Shown here piece after piece: positions 38,517 through 46,606 of a stretch of DNA of 57,909 nucleotides (positions within the stretch are counted from its first letter, which is position 1; every line of letters begins with the position of its first letter). A program made the position numbers and the translations under genes. This DNA is from Phenylobacterium sp. (GTDB lineage: Bacteria > Pseudomonadota > Alphaproteobacteria > Caulobacterales > Caulobacteraceae): contig NZ_JAUYQL010000023.1 of NCBI RefSeq assembly GCF_030697305.1, positions 1 to 57,909 of the forward strand. Direction: 5' to 3'. The notes beneath the pieces were generated by a model. The model was not told the DNA's origin. It searched no databases and worked only from the letters and a program-made list of their open reading frames with translations.

Positions 38517-40361
38517 ATGCGCGCGCGAAGCATGGCCCAATTCTCACCCCTTGGGGAGTCGCAGGCCATGTCGCGTCCGGGCCAAACCAGCGCCGTCTCG
38601 CAAACTGCGCTGGAAGCAGGCGCCGTGGCGACGCCGCCCCGTCTTTCGGCCGAGGCCATGGGCCGTTCGGGGTCGAGCGAGGCGTTGGCCAAGCTGGACG
38701 CCGCGGTGGCCGAACTGCGCGCCATCGCCATCCAGCCGCTGCTGCAGGCCTCGATCAACGCGCTGAATTCCGGTGACGCCCAGACCGGCGCCGAATGGGC
38801 GATCAAGACGCTGGAGAAGGACGAGCGTAACGGGCTCGCCTGGTACCTGCTGGCCTTCGCCCGCGAAGCCGCTGGCGACTTCGTCTCTTCCATCCGCTGC
38901 TACGAGTCCGCGCTGAGCCTGCTGCCGGACCACGCGGAGGTCGCCAACGACCTCGGGCGCCTGGCGTTTCGCATGGGCATGGTCGAACAGGCCGAGAAGC
39001 TGTTCCGGCACTTCGTCGATCGCCACCCGTTCAATCCCGAGGGCGCCAATAACCTGGCCTGCGCGGTGCGCGACATGGGCCGCCACGACGAGGCCGCCGC
39101 GATCCTGAAGGACGCGCTGCTGGCCAATCCCGAAGTCCCGATGATGTGGAACACGCTCGGCACCGTGGTTACCGAGCAGGGCGAGGTGCACACCGCGCGG
39201 GTGTTCTTCGAAGAGGCGTTGCGCCTCGATCCGGTGTTCGCCAAGGCCCGCTATAACCGCGGCAACACCCGCCTGGCGCTCGGCGACGTGGCCGGCGCGC
39301 TGGAGGACTGCGAGGCGGCCATGGCGTTGAAGCCGCCGGAGGGCGAACGCCAGATGATGCAGCTCGCCCGCTCGACCATCCTGATCGCCGACGGGCGCCT
39401 CGCCGATGGCTGGGACGCCTACGAAGCCAGGCTCGATCCGCAGTTCGCCGACGTGACCCAGTTCATGGTCGACCGGCCACGCTGGGCGCCGGGCGACGAT
39501 CTGGCCGGGAAGTCGCTGCTGGTAATCGGCGAACAGGGCCTGGGCGACGAGGTGCTGTTCGCCAACACCCTGCCCGACGTCGTCAAAGCGCTGGGTCCCG
39601 ATGGGCGGCTCTCCATCGCCGTCGAGAAGCGCCTGGTCCCGTTGTTCGAGCGCAGCTTCCCGGGCGCGCGCGTCGGCGCCCACGCCACCTTCTCGGCAGG
39701 CGGGCGCAGCGTGCGCCTGACGCCCTTCCTGGAGGACCACGCGGACATCGACCTTTGGACGCCGATCGGCTCGCTGCTGCGTGAATTCCGCCGCTCGCCG
39801 GAAGCCTTTCCCTTGCGCGACCGCTATCTCATCCCCGACCCCGCGCGTGTGGCGCATTGGCGCGCCGTGGTGGAGCAGGCGCTGCCCGGCCCGCGCGTCG
39901 GACTGCTGTGGAAGAGCCTGATCAAGGCCGGTGCGCGCAGCCGCTACTTCTCGCCCTTCGAGCAGTGGGAAACCGTGCTGCGCACGCCGGGCGTCGCTTT
40001 CGTCAACCTGCAGTACGGCGATTGCGCCGAAGAGATCGAGCAGGCGGAGCGTGAGCTGGGCGTCAGCATCTGGACACCGCCCGGGATCGATCTGAAAGCC
40101 GACCTGGACGATGTGGCCGCGCTGACCTGCGCGCTCGATCTGACCATCGGCTTCAGCAACGCGACCCTGAACCTCGCCGGCGCCTGCGGTGCGCCGACAT
40201 GGCTGATCTCCACGCCCGGCGCCTGGCCCAGGCTCGGGGCGGACCGCTACCTCTGGTATCCGCAGACGCGCCTTTATGCGCCATCCGCCTTCGGCGAATG
40301 GGCGGGCGTGATGCAAGCGGTGGCCGACGACCTGGCCGCTTTCGCCGCCGCGGAACACTAG
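38517..40361 (+). CDS. flbA: tetratricopeptide repeat protein with GT41-like C-terminal region (FlbA-like, putative flagellin modification)
   Basis: N-terminal TPRs (NGLAWYLLAFAREAAGDFVSSIRCYESALSLLPDHAEVANDLGRLAFRMGM...), C-terminal ...TCALDLTIGFSNATLNLAGACGAPTWLISTPGAWPRLGADRYLWYPQTRLY; divergent from flbT/flaF as in Caulobacter. Confidence 0.75.
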   Translation: MRARSMAQFSPLGESQAMSRPGQTSAVSQTALEAGAVATPPRLSAEAMGRSGSSEALAKLDAAVAELRAIAIQPLLQASINALNSGDAQTGAEWAIKTLEKDERNGLAWYLLAFAREAAGDFVSSIRCYESALSLLPDHAEVANDLGRLAFRMGMVEQAEKLFRHFVDRHPFNPEGANNLACAVRDMGRHDEAAAILKDALLANPEVPMMWNTLGTVVTEQGEVHTARVFFEEALRLDPVFAKARYNRGNTRLALGDVAGALEDCEAAMALKPPEGERQMMQLARSTILIADGRLADGWDAYEARLDPQFADVTQFMVDRPRWAPGDDLAGKSLLVIGEQGLGDEVLFANTLPDVVKALGPDGRLSIAVEKRLVPLFERSFPGARVGAHATFSAGGRSVRLTPFLEDHADIDLWTPIGSLLREFRRSPEAFPLRDRYLIPDPARVAHWRAVVEQALPGPRVGLLWKSLIKAGARSRYFSPFEQWETVLRTPGVAFVNLQYGDCAEEIEQAERELGVSIWTPPGIDLKADLDDVAALTCALDLTIGFSNATLNLAGACGAPTWLISTPGAWPRLGADRYLWYPQTRLYAPSAFGEWAGVMQAVADDLAAFAAAEH

Positions 40362-40424
40362 GCGCACGCACGGGTTTCCCATTCGAACCGGCGCCCCCGC
40401 GCCGCCGCAATGGAGGATCTCCCG

Positions 40425-40901
40425 ATGCCCGGCCCGGAAACCGACGAAGGCTTCGACGACCAGGACCGCGCCGAGGTCCTCGACGAGACCAACTACGACG
40501 GCGGCGAAGGCCCCGGCGAATTGCGCACCTTCGAGGATCTGGTCGACGTCTTCGACGTGACACGGGCCGACGGCGACGCCGATGAGGACGAGGCCGTGGC
40601 GCTCGACGCCGCAGATTTCGACGAAGAGGCGATCGACGACGAGGATCTGGAGGAAGACGACGACGTCACCGAGTTGCTGGCCGCCGACGAGACCGACCTC
40701 ACCGACGACGTCGATTCCTTCGACGAGGACGCACTCGACGATCCCGACAATATCGAAGGCCTCGACGAGGTGGCCGACGCAGACCTGGTCGCCGGCGGCG
40801 AAGACAGGTTCACCGACTTCCAGTCGAAGGGCGTCGGCGACGCCGATCTGCAGCGGATGGGCTATTCCGACGAGAACGGCCTGGCCAAGGACAACGACTG
40901 A
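40425..40901 (+). CDS. highly acidic (Asp/Glu-rich) hypothetical protein
   Basis: About 40% D+E by manual count; ggagg SD 8 nt upstream of ATG at 40425 (MPGPETDEGFDDQDRAEVLDETNYDGG...). Confidence 0.75.
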   Translation: MPGPETDEGFDDQDRAEVLDETNYDGGEGPGELRTFEDLVDVFDVTRADGDADEDEAVALDAADFDEEAIDDEDLEEDDDVTELLAADETDLTDDVDSFDEDALDDPDNIEGLDEVADADLVAGGEDRFTDFQSKGVGDADLQRMGYSDENGLAKDND

Positions 40902-41038
40902 CGACTGGCTCATTTTCACTCTGCGAGCGCGGCGCGCCTTGAATGTCGCGCCGCGCTCGTTAGGCTGCGCGTGATTGAACACCTGTTTGAAATCGCGCGG
41001 GCGTGCGAGCCCACGATGCGAGAGTCCGCGAGGAGCCC

Positions 41039-41914
41039 ATGACCAACCGCTTCGAAGGCACAGAGAAGTACGTCGCGACCGAAGACCTCAAGGTCGCGGT
41101 CAACGCCGCGATCGCGCTGGAGCGCCCGCTGCTGATCAAGGGCGAACCCGGGACCGGCAAGACTGTGCTCGCCTATGAGATCGCCGAGGCGCTGAACGCG
41201 CCGCTGATCACCTGGCACATCAAGTCGACCACCAAGGCGCATCAGGGCCTCTATGAATACGACGCGGTGACCCGCCTGCGGGATAGCCAGCTCGGCGAAG
41301 AGCGGGTGAAGGACGTCCGCAACTACATCAAAAAGGGCAAGCTCTGGGAGGCGTTCGATGCGCCCCAGCGCCCCGTGCTGCTGATCGACGAGATCGACAA
41401 GGCCGATATCGAGTTCCCGAATGACCTCCTGCAGGAGCTCGATCGGATGGAATTCTACGTCTACGAGACCAACGAGACGATCAAGGCCGCGATCCGCCCG
41501 ATCGTCCTGATCACCTCTAACAACGAAAAGGAGCTGCCGGACGCTTTCCTGCGCCGCTGCTTCTTCCACTACATCCGCTTCCCCGACGTCGAGACGATGA
41601 ACGAGATCGTCGAGGTCCACTATCCGGGCGTGAAGCAGAAGCTGGTCGCCGAGGCGCTGCGCATCTTCTACGACATGCGCAAGGTGCCGGGCCTGAAGAA
41701 GAAGCCCTCGACGTCGGAGTTGCTCGACTGGCTGAAACTGCTGATGTCGGAGGACATCAGCGAGGAGACGCTGCGCGAGCGCGACCCCACCAAGCTGATC
41801 CCGCCGCTGCACGGGGCGCTGCTGAAGAACGAGCAGGACGTCCATCTGTTCGAACGGCTGGCGTTCCTCGCCCGTCGCGAAGGCGCGGCCGGCACGCCCC
41901 GCCCGGGACAATAG
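41039..41914 (+). CDS. MoxR-family AAA+ ATPase
   Basis: IKGEPGTGKTVLAYEIAEAL (Walker A), VLLIDEIDKADIEFPNDLLQELDRMEFYV (Walker B), LITSNNEKELPDAFLRRCFFHYIRFPD. Confidence 0.94.
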   Translation: MTNRFEGTEKYVATEDLKVAVNAAIALERPLLIKGEPGTGKTVLAYEIAEALNAPLITWHIKSTTKAHQGLYEYDAVTRLRDSQLGEERVKDVRNYIKKGKLWEAFDAPQRPVLLIDEIDKADIEFPNDLLQELDRMEFYVYETNETIKAAIRPIVLITSNNEKELPDAFLRRCFFHYIRFPDVETMNEIVEVHYPGVKQKLVAEALRIFYDMRKVPGLKKKPSTSELLDWLKLLMSEDISEETLRERDPTKLIPPLHGALLKNEQDVHLFERLAFLARREGAAGTPRPGQ

Positions 41915-41944
41915 CCCCGAGCGACGCGCACGACGGCCGGGGCC

Positions 41945-42319
41945 TCAGGTCGCCGGCTGCACCTCGACCACCTTGTAGGTCAGCGGACGGCCGTCCTCAT
42001 CGGTGATGGTGACGTATTCGCCGACCGCGAACCTATGCTCGCCCAGGCGGTGGACCGGCTCGTCGTCGGCCGAATCCTCTTCGTCATAGTCGAAGAACCA
42101 GCGCTGGCCTTTGCGCGCCAGCCGGCCGTCAACGGCGTCTTCGTCAGGCGCGAAGCGGCGCACGGTGCAGGCGTCTCTCGCCTTGGCGTAGGCCGCCTCG
42201 TCGAGCTTGCCGTCGGGCAGCAGCGGCGCCGTCAGGGCGTACCCGCGATGGTCGTCGCCGCCTGCGAACTCGGTGCCGGGATTGCGGGCAAGCCGCATGA
42301 CGATGCGCGACAAGGACAT
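41945..42319 (-). CDS. conserved hypothetical protein
   Basis: MSLSRIVMRLARNPGTEFAGGDDHRGYALTAPLLPDGKLDEAAYAKARDACTVRRFAPDEDAVDGRLARKGQRWFFDYDEEDSADDEPVHRLGEHRFAVGEYVTITDEDG. Confidence 0.75.
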   Translation of the reverse strand: MSLSRIVMRLARNPGTEFAGGDDHRGYALTAPLLPDGKLDEAAYAKARDACTVRRFAPDEDAVDGRLARKGQRWFFDYDEEDSADDEPVHRLGEHRFAVGEYVTITDEDGRPLTYKVVEVQPAT

Positions 42320-42351
42320 AGGGTCACCTTGAATCTAGTGGGACGGGGAAT

Positions 42352-43164
42352 CTAGTGCGACAGGAAGAGAGACGGTTGCTCGATGTTCAGCAGGCTGCGG
42401 GTGGTGCCGCCGAAGATGAACTCCTTGAGCCGGGGGTGGCCGAAGGCGCCGGCGACCAGCAGATGGGCCCCGGCGCGCGCCGCACCGTCCTGCAGCGCCG
42501 GCGCGACCTCACCGCCGTCGCTCAGCACATCAAGCTCGGCGTTCACACCACGCGCGGCGTAATAGGCCTGCAGGCGCGAGGGTTCGAAGCTGCGCGACGC
42601 CGACTTGGGCGCCGCCAGAATCACCACGCGTTCGGCCTTCTCCAGCATCGGCAGAGCGAGGCGCGCGGCGCGCGAAGCCTCCTTGCCGCCGTCCCACGCC
42701 ACGGCGATCACCCCGCCGGGCCGCAGGCCTTCGCGTGCGATCAGCACCGGGCGCTGTTCGTCGGCCATGACCTGTTGGAAGCTCTCGGCCAACGGACCGC
42801 GACCGCGGGCGGAATCATTGCTGAACACCACCACGTCGGACAGCCGCGCCTCCGCCGACAGGCCGGCCCACACAGGCGACTGCAGGGAAAAGAACCGCCG
42901 CTTGGCGTACGGACAGGCGTCGAGCGCGGCCTGGGCGCGGGTCTCGCCGTTGGCGGCGGCTTCGCGGAGGGACTCGAGCGCCGTGGTCTGCACGCCGCCC
43001 ATCAGGCCTTCGCCCATCCAGGGCATCACGTCGGCCACGTCCGGCGGCGCGTAGACGCCGGCCAGCTCCGCGCCGAACGGTTCGGCGAGCATCGCCGCCG
43101 CGGCCAAGACCGCGCGGTCGCTGTCCGCTCCGCTAAGCGGCGCCATGATTCGAGCCCAGCTCAT
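42352..43164 (-). CDS. universal stress protein family
   Basis: MSWARIMAPLSGADSDRAVLAAAAMLAEPFGAELAGVYAPP...GAARAGAHLLVAGAFGHPRLKEFIFGGTTRSLLNIEQPSLFLSH; start at internal Met (43164). Confidence 0.9.
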   Translation of the reverse strand: MSWARIMAPLSGADSDRAVLAAAAMLAEPFGAELAGVYAPPDVADVMPWMGEGLMGGVQTTALESLREAAANGETRAQAALDACPYAKRRFFSLQSPVWAGLSAEARLSDVVVFSNDSARGRGPLAESFQQVMADEQRPVLIAREGLRPGGVIAVAWDGGKEASRAARLALPMLEKAERVVILAAPKSASRSFEPSRLQAYYAARGVNAELDVLSDGGEVAPALQDGAARAGAHLLVAGAFGHPRLKEFIFGGTTRSLLNIEQPSLFLSH

Positions 43165-43241
43165 GTGTTTTCCTTCATCGCTCAGGGTCGCCAAGGCTAA
43201 GGAGGCCCGAACCCTACCTTGACTGTGAAGGGAACGCATCG

Positions 43242-43886
43242 GTGAGAAAAGGGCTGCGTCGCGAGAAGGCCGCACCGCGCGCCTGGCAGCGAATGTTGTC
43301 GGGCCGCCGACTCGACCTGCTGGATCCCTCGCCGATGGACATCGAGATCGAGGACATCGCTCACGGCCTGGCCCGCGTCGCGCGCTGGAACGGCCAGACG
43401 GTGGGCGAACACCCCTTCTCCGTCGCCCAGCATTCTCTGGTGGTCGAGGAGATCGTCGCCCACGTCCAACCCGACATCGAGCCGCGCTGGCGGCTCGCGG
43501 CGCTGCTGCACGACGCCCCGGAGTACGTGGTCGGCGACATGATCAGCCCATTCAAGGCGGCGCTTGGCCTGGACTACCGCACGTTCGAGGGTCGGCTGGA
43601 GACCGCGATCCATGTCCGCTTCGGCCTGCCGGCCCGCTCGCCGCCCGCGGTGGAACGCGCGATCAAGGCCGCCGATCGCGCCTGCGCCTATTTCGAGGCG
43701 GTCGCGCTGGCGGGTTTCAGCGAGGCCGAGGCGCTGGAGCTGTTCGGCGCGCCGCCGGCGGGCTTCCACGCCAATGTCGAGCCGATGACGCCGGCCATCG
43801 CACAGGCGCGCTATGTCCATCGCTTCGAACTGTTGTCGGAAGCGGCGGGTTTCACCAGCACGGCGCAGGCGTTCGACACCGAATAG
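43242..43886 (+). CDS. HD-domain phosphohydrolase (YfbR-like)
   Basis: VARWNGQTVGEHPFSVAQHSLVVEEIV...RLAALLHDAPEYVVGDMISPFKAALG; GTG start. Confidence 0.88.
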   Translation: MRKGLRREKAAPRAWQRMLSGRRLDLLDPSPMDIEIEDIAHGLARVARWNGQTVGEHPFSVAQHSLVVEEIVAHVQPDIEPRWRLAALLHDAPEYVVGDMISPFKAALGLDYRTFEGRLETAIHVRFGLPARSPPAVERAIKAADRACAYFEAVALAGFSEAEALELFGAPPAGFHANVEPMTPAIAQARYVHRFELLSEAAGFTSTAQAFDTE

Positions 43887-43900
43887 GCTAAGAAGGAGCC

Positions 43901-44422
43901 ATGGTGTTCATCATCTGCGGATTGAGCGAGGTCGAACGGCTGGCGAAGGATCGCCTGCCGTCACACATGATCACGCTCATCGATCCCGCGACGCCGGTCT
44001 CGACCCCGCCCAGCCTGGCGCCGAACCGCCACCTGCGGCTCAACGTCAACGACATCACCGCCCCTGCCGAAGGGCTTGTCGCGCCCAGCCACGCCGTGGT
44101 GGAGAAGATCCTGGGTTTCGGCGCCGACTGGGACGAGGCCGCGCCGATGCTGATCCACTGCTGGGCTGGAATCAGCCGATCGACCGCCACCGCCTTCATG
44201 CTGGCCTGTGAGCGCAGCGCCGAGGCCGACGAGCGCGAGATCGCGCTGGCCATGCGCCGAGCCGCGCCCCACGCCTTTCCCAACCGCCGCATCGTAGCGC
44301 TCGCTGACGAGGTGCTGGGACGCCGCGGTCGGATGGTCGCTGCGCTCGAGGTCATGGGCGAGTTCGATCACACGTTGGCGCGGCCGTTCGACTTCGCCGC
44401 CCGCCATCACAACCCCACCTGA
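43901..44422 (+). CDS. tyrosine phosphatase-like protein
   Basis: HCWAGISRSTATAF matches the HCX5R(S/T) PTP signature. Confidence 0.85.
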   Translation: MVFIICGLSEVERLAKDRLPSHMITLIDPATPVSTPPSLAPNRHLRLNVNDITAPAEGLVAPSHAVVEKILGFGADWDEAAPMLIHCWAGISRSTATAFMLACERSAEADEREIALAMRRAAPHAFPNRRIVALADEVLGRRGRMVAALEVMGEFDHTLARPFDFAARHHNPT

Positions 44423-44430
44423 AGGCCCGC

Positions 44431-45399
44431 ATGGACACCCCTGTCGTCATCGGACTATCGGCCGTGGTGGTGGCGATCCGCGACGACGACGCGGTGGTGC
44501 TGACCGTGCGTCCGCGCGCAGGCATGCGCGGCCTGCCGTTCGGGCCGTTCGATCCTGAGGGGCACCGCACCTTCGAACTGGCCCTGCGCGCCTTCGTGAC
44601 CGAGCAGACCCGCTTCGACCTGGGCTATGTGGAACAGCTCTATACGTTCGGCGACAAGGGCCGCGACGCGCCGATCGCCGACATGGGCGATGGGCCGCGC
44701 ACCGCGCGCGTGCTGTCGGTGGGCTATCTCGCCCTTACTCCGGCGGCCGTCGACACCCAGGCGCCGGACACCGAGTGGTCGGCCTGGTCGAGGTTCTTCC
44801 CGTGGGAGGACTGGCGCGCCGGCCGGCCGGCGGCCTTAGGCGCCCTAGAGCCGGCGCTGCAGAGCTGGGCCGCCGCCGCCCATGGCGCAGAGGCGGCGCG
44901 GCGCGCCTCGAGCATCCGGCTGCTGTTCGCCCTCGACGGCGCGGCGTGGAACGAGGAGCGCGTACTGGAGCGTTATGAGCTGCTGTACGAGGCCGGCCTC
45001 GCGCCGGAGGCCGCCCGCGACCGCGGCGAAGGCGCGCCGGCCTATGCAACGGGTCTGGGGGCCGCCTTGGGCGAGCCGATGATCAGCGACCACCGGCGCA
45101 TCCTGGCGACCGCATTGTCGCGGCTTCGCGGCAAGCTGAAATACCGACCGGTCGCCTTCGAGCTGATGACCGAGGCCTTCACGCTGTCGGCGTTGCAGCG
45201 GGCCGTGGAGGCGATCGCCGGCGTGCCGCTGCACAAACAGAACTTCCGCCGGGCGCTGGAGCGCGCCGGTCTCGTCGAGGGGCTAGGACGACTGGATTCA
45301 GAGACCGGCGGGCGGCCGGCGGAGCTGTTCCGTTTCCGACGGGAGCTGCTGGGCGCGCGGCCCGTGCTCGGGCTGGCCCTGCCCCAGCTACGGGATTGA
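44431..45399 (+). CDS. NUDIX/NrtR-type NAD regulator
   Basis: NUDIX-like N-terminus (VVVAIRDDDAVVLTVRPRAGMRGLPFGPFDPEGHRTFELALRAFVTEQTRFDLGYVEQLYTFGDKGRD) plus wHTH-like C-terminus (FELMTEAFTLSALQRAVEAIAGVPLHKQNFRRALERAGLVEGLG). Confidence 0.75.
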   Translation: MDTPVVIGLSAVVVAIRDDDAVVLTVRPRAGMRGLPFGPFDPEGHRTFELALRAFVTEQTRFDLGYVEQLYTFGDKGRDAPIADMGDGPRTARVLSVGYLALTPAAVDTQAPDTEWSAWSRFFPWEDWRAGRPAALGALEPALQSWAAAAHGAEAARRASSIRLLFALDGAAWNEERVLERYELLYEAGLAPEAARDRGEGAPAYATGLGAALGEPMISDHRRILATALSRLRGKLKYRPVAFELMTEAFTLSALQRAVEAIAGVPLHKQNFRRALERAGLVEGLGRLDSETGGRPAELFRFRRELLGARPVLGLALPQLRD

Positions 45400-45410
45400 G
45401 CCTGCGCAGG

Positions 45411-45433
45411 AGGGCGGGGCGAAGCCCCGCCCT
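45411..45433. terminator. perfect 10-bp-stem GC hairpin between convergent genes (possible bidirectional terminator)
   Basis: agggcggggc-gaa-gccccgccct between 45399 (+ stop) and 45448 (- stop); no T-tract. Confidence 0.5.
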
Positions 45434-45447
45434 CCCCGCCCGGTGGG

Positions 45448-45984
45448 CTAGAACTTGCGGACGTAGGCCAGAGACCAGACGTCGGCGTCGCCGTCGTCCT
45501 TGAAATCGTGCCGGGTGTAGTCAGCGCGCACGCCGTTGGCGCCGTCGAAGAAGTACTGACCGCCGACGCCATAATTCCAGGAGTCGCCGTCCACAGTGGC
45601 CGACACGCCGCCGACCTGGCCCTTGATCTTGCTGGTCCCGTAGCCGACGCGGGCGAACAGATCCGCACTCGGCGTCACCGGAACGCTGGCGACGCCATAG
45701 ACCGCCACCTGGGACTGCAGTTTCACATTCACCGGCGTGCCGGCGACGGTCACGTCGTCCTCCTTTACGCCGCCGGCCAGTTCGCCTTCCACGCCGAGAT
45801 AGGAGCCGAAGCGGGCGCCGACCCGCCCCTGGATTGCGCCCAGATCCGCTCCCTCTACGTCTGTGTGGGCGTAGCCGAGCGTCCCGTAGATCTGCGGCCC
45901 GGAGTCCTGCGCGGACGCCATGAGCGGGGTTGCGGTGACGAGGACCGCGGATGCGGCGGCGGCGATGAGCGTAAGCTTATTCAC
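45448..45984 (-). CDS. outer-membrane beta-barrel protein
   Basis: GTG start VNKLTLIAAAASAVLVTATPLMASAQDSGPQIYGTLGYAHTDVEGADLGAIQGRVGARFGSYLGVEGELAGG...WSLAYVRKF (terminal F). Confidence 0.85.
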   Translation of the reverse strand: MNKLTLIAAAASAVLVTATPLMASAQDSGPQIYGTLGYAHTDVEGADLGAIQGRVGARFGSYLGVEGELAGGVKEDDVTVAGTPVNVKLQSQVAVYGVASVPVTPSADLFARVGYGTSKIKGQVGGVSATVDGDSWNYGVGGQYFFDGANGVRADYTRHDFKDDGDADVWSLAYVRKF

Positions 45985-46195
45985 GATTGGAACTCCGATA
46001 CACACTGGTTGTCCCCCAACCCGGTGGGTCGGCGACAAACGCGGCGTCATAGAGACGGTTCGATTGCAGACTTGTACCGACGGGCGGATGTGGCGCGCAG
46101 ACCACAGCTCGCCCCGGGACTCCCGCCGAACAGCCCCGAAAATTCATGCTTTGGCCGAACGGGGATCGGTCCTTGCGGCGGAGCGTTGCCGTGAC

Positions 46196-46594
46196 ATGAC
46201 TCCATGTCGCCTCGTTGTCCTAGTCAGCCTCGCCGCCGTCTTGGCGACGACTCTCGCGCAGGCGGAGGAAGCCGCGCGCCCGCCCAAGTCTGAGACTGGC
46301 GAGGCGTCGTTCTATGGCGAACAGTCCGCCGGCGAGACCACCGCCAGCGGCGCGCCGTTCGATCCCACCAAGCTGACCGCCGCCAGTCCCACCCTGCCGT
46401 TCGGAACCAAAGCCAAGGTCACAAACCAAGCGACGGGTCAGTCTGTGAACGTCACGATTACCGACCGCGGCCCTTTCGCGAAGGACCGGATCATCGACGT
46501 TTCGCCGAAGGCGGCGGAGCATCTGGGCATGAAGGAAGACGGCGTCGCCCAAGTGAAGATCCAGCCACTGAGCGTGCCTAAGAAGGCGCCCTAA
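46196..46594 (+). CDS. rlpA: RlpA-like septal ring lytic transglycosylase / DPBB protein
   Basis: GEASFYGEQSAGETTASGAPFDPTKLTAASPTLPFGTKAKVTNQATGQSVNVTITDRGPFAKDRIIDVSPKAAEHLGM. Confidence 0.9.
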   Translation: MTPCRLVVLVSLAAVLATTLAQAEEAARPPKSETGEASFYGEQSAGETTASGAPFDPTKLTAASPTLPFGTKAKVTNQATGQSVNVTITDRGPFAKDRIIDVSPKAAEHLGMKEDGVAQVKIQPLSVPKKAP

Positions 46595-46606
46595 CTGCGA
46601 TGCACG

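Noticed and set aside
38544-40982. 812 aa reverse-strand ORF spanning the antisense of the FlbA-like TPR and acidic-protein genes
   Set aside because: Low-complexity G/R/H/Q/V-rich composition typical of shadow ORFs in high-GC DNA; the opposite strand has coherent TPR/GT-like protein. No start/SD support.
41915-41944. Possible terminator hairpin (CCCCG...CGGGG) between moxR and the 124 aa gene
   Set aside because: Only about 5 bp arms, long loop and no T-tract; not strong enough to call.
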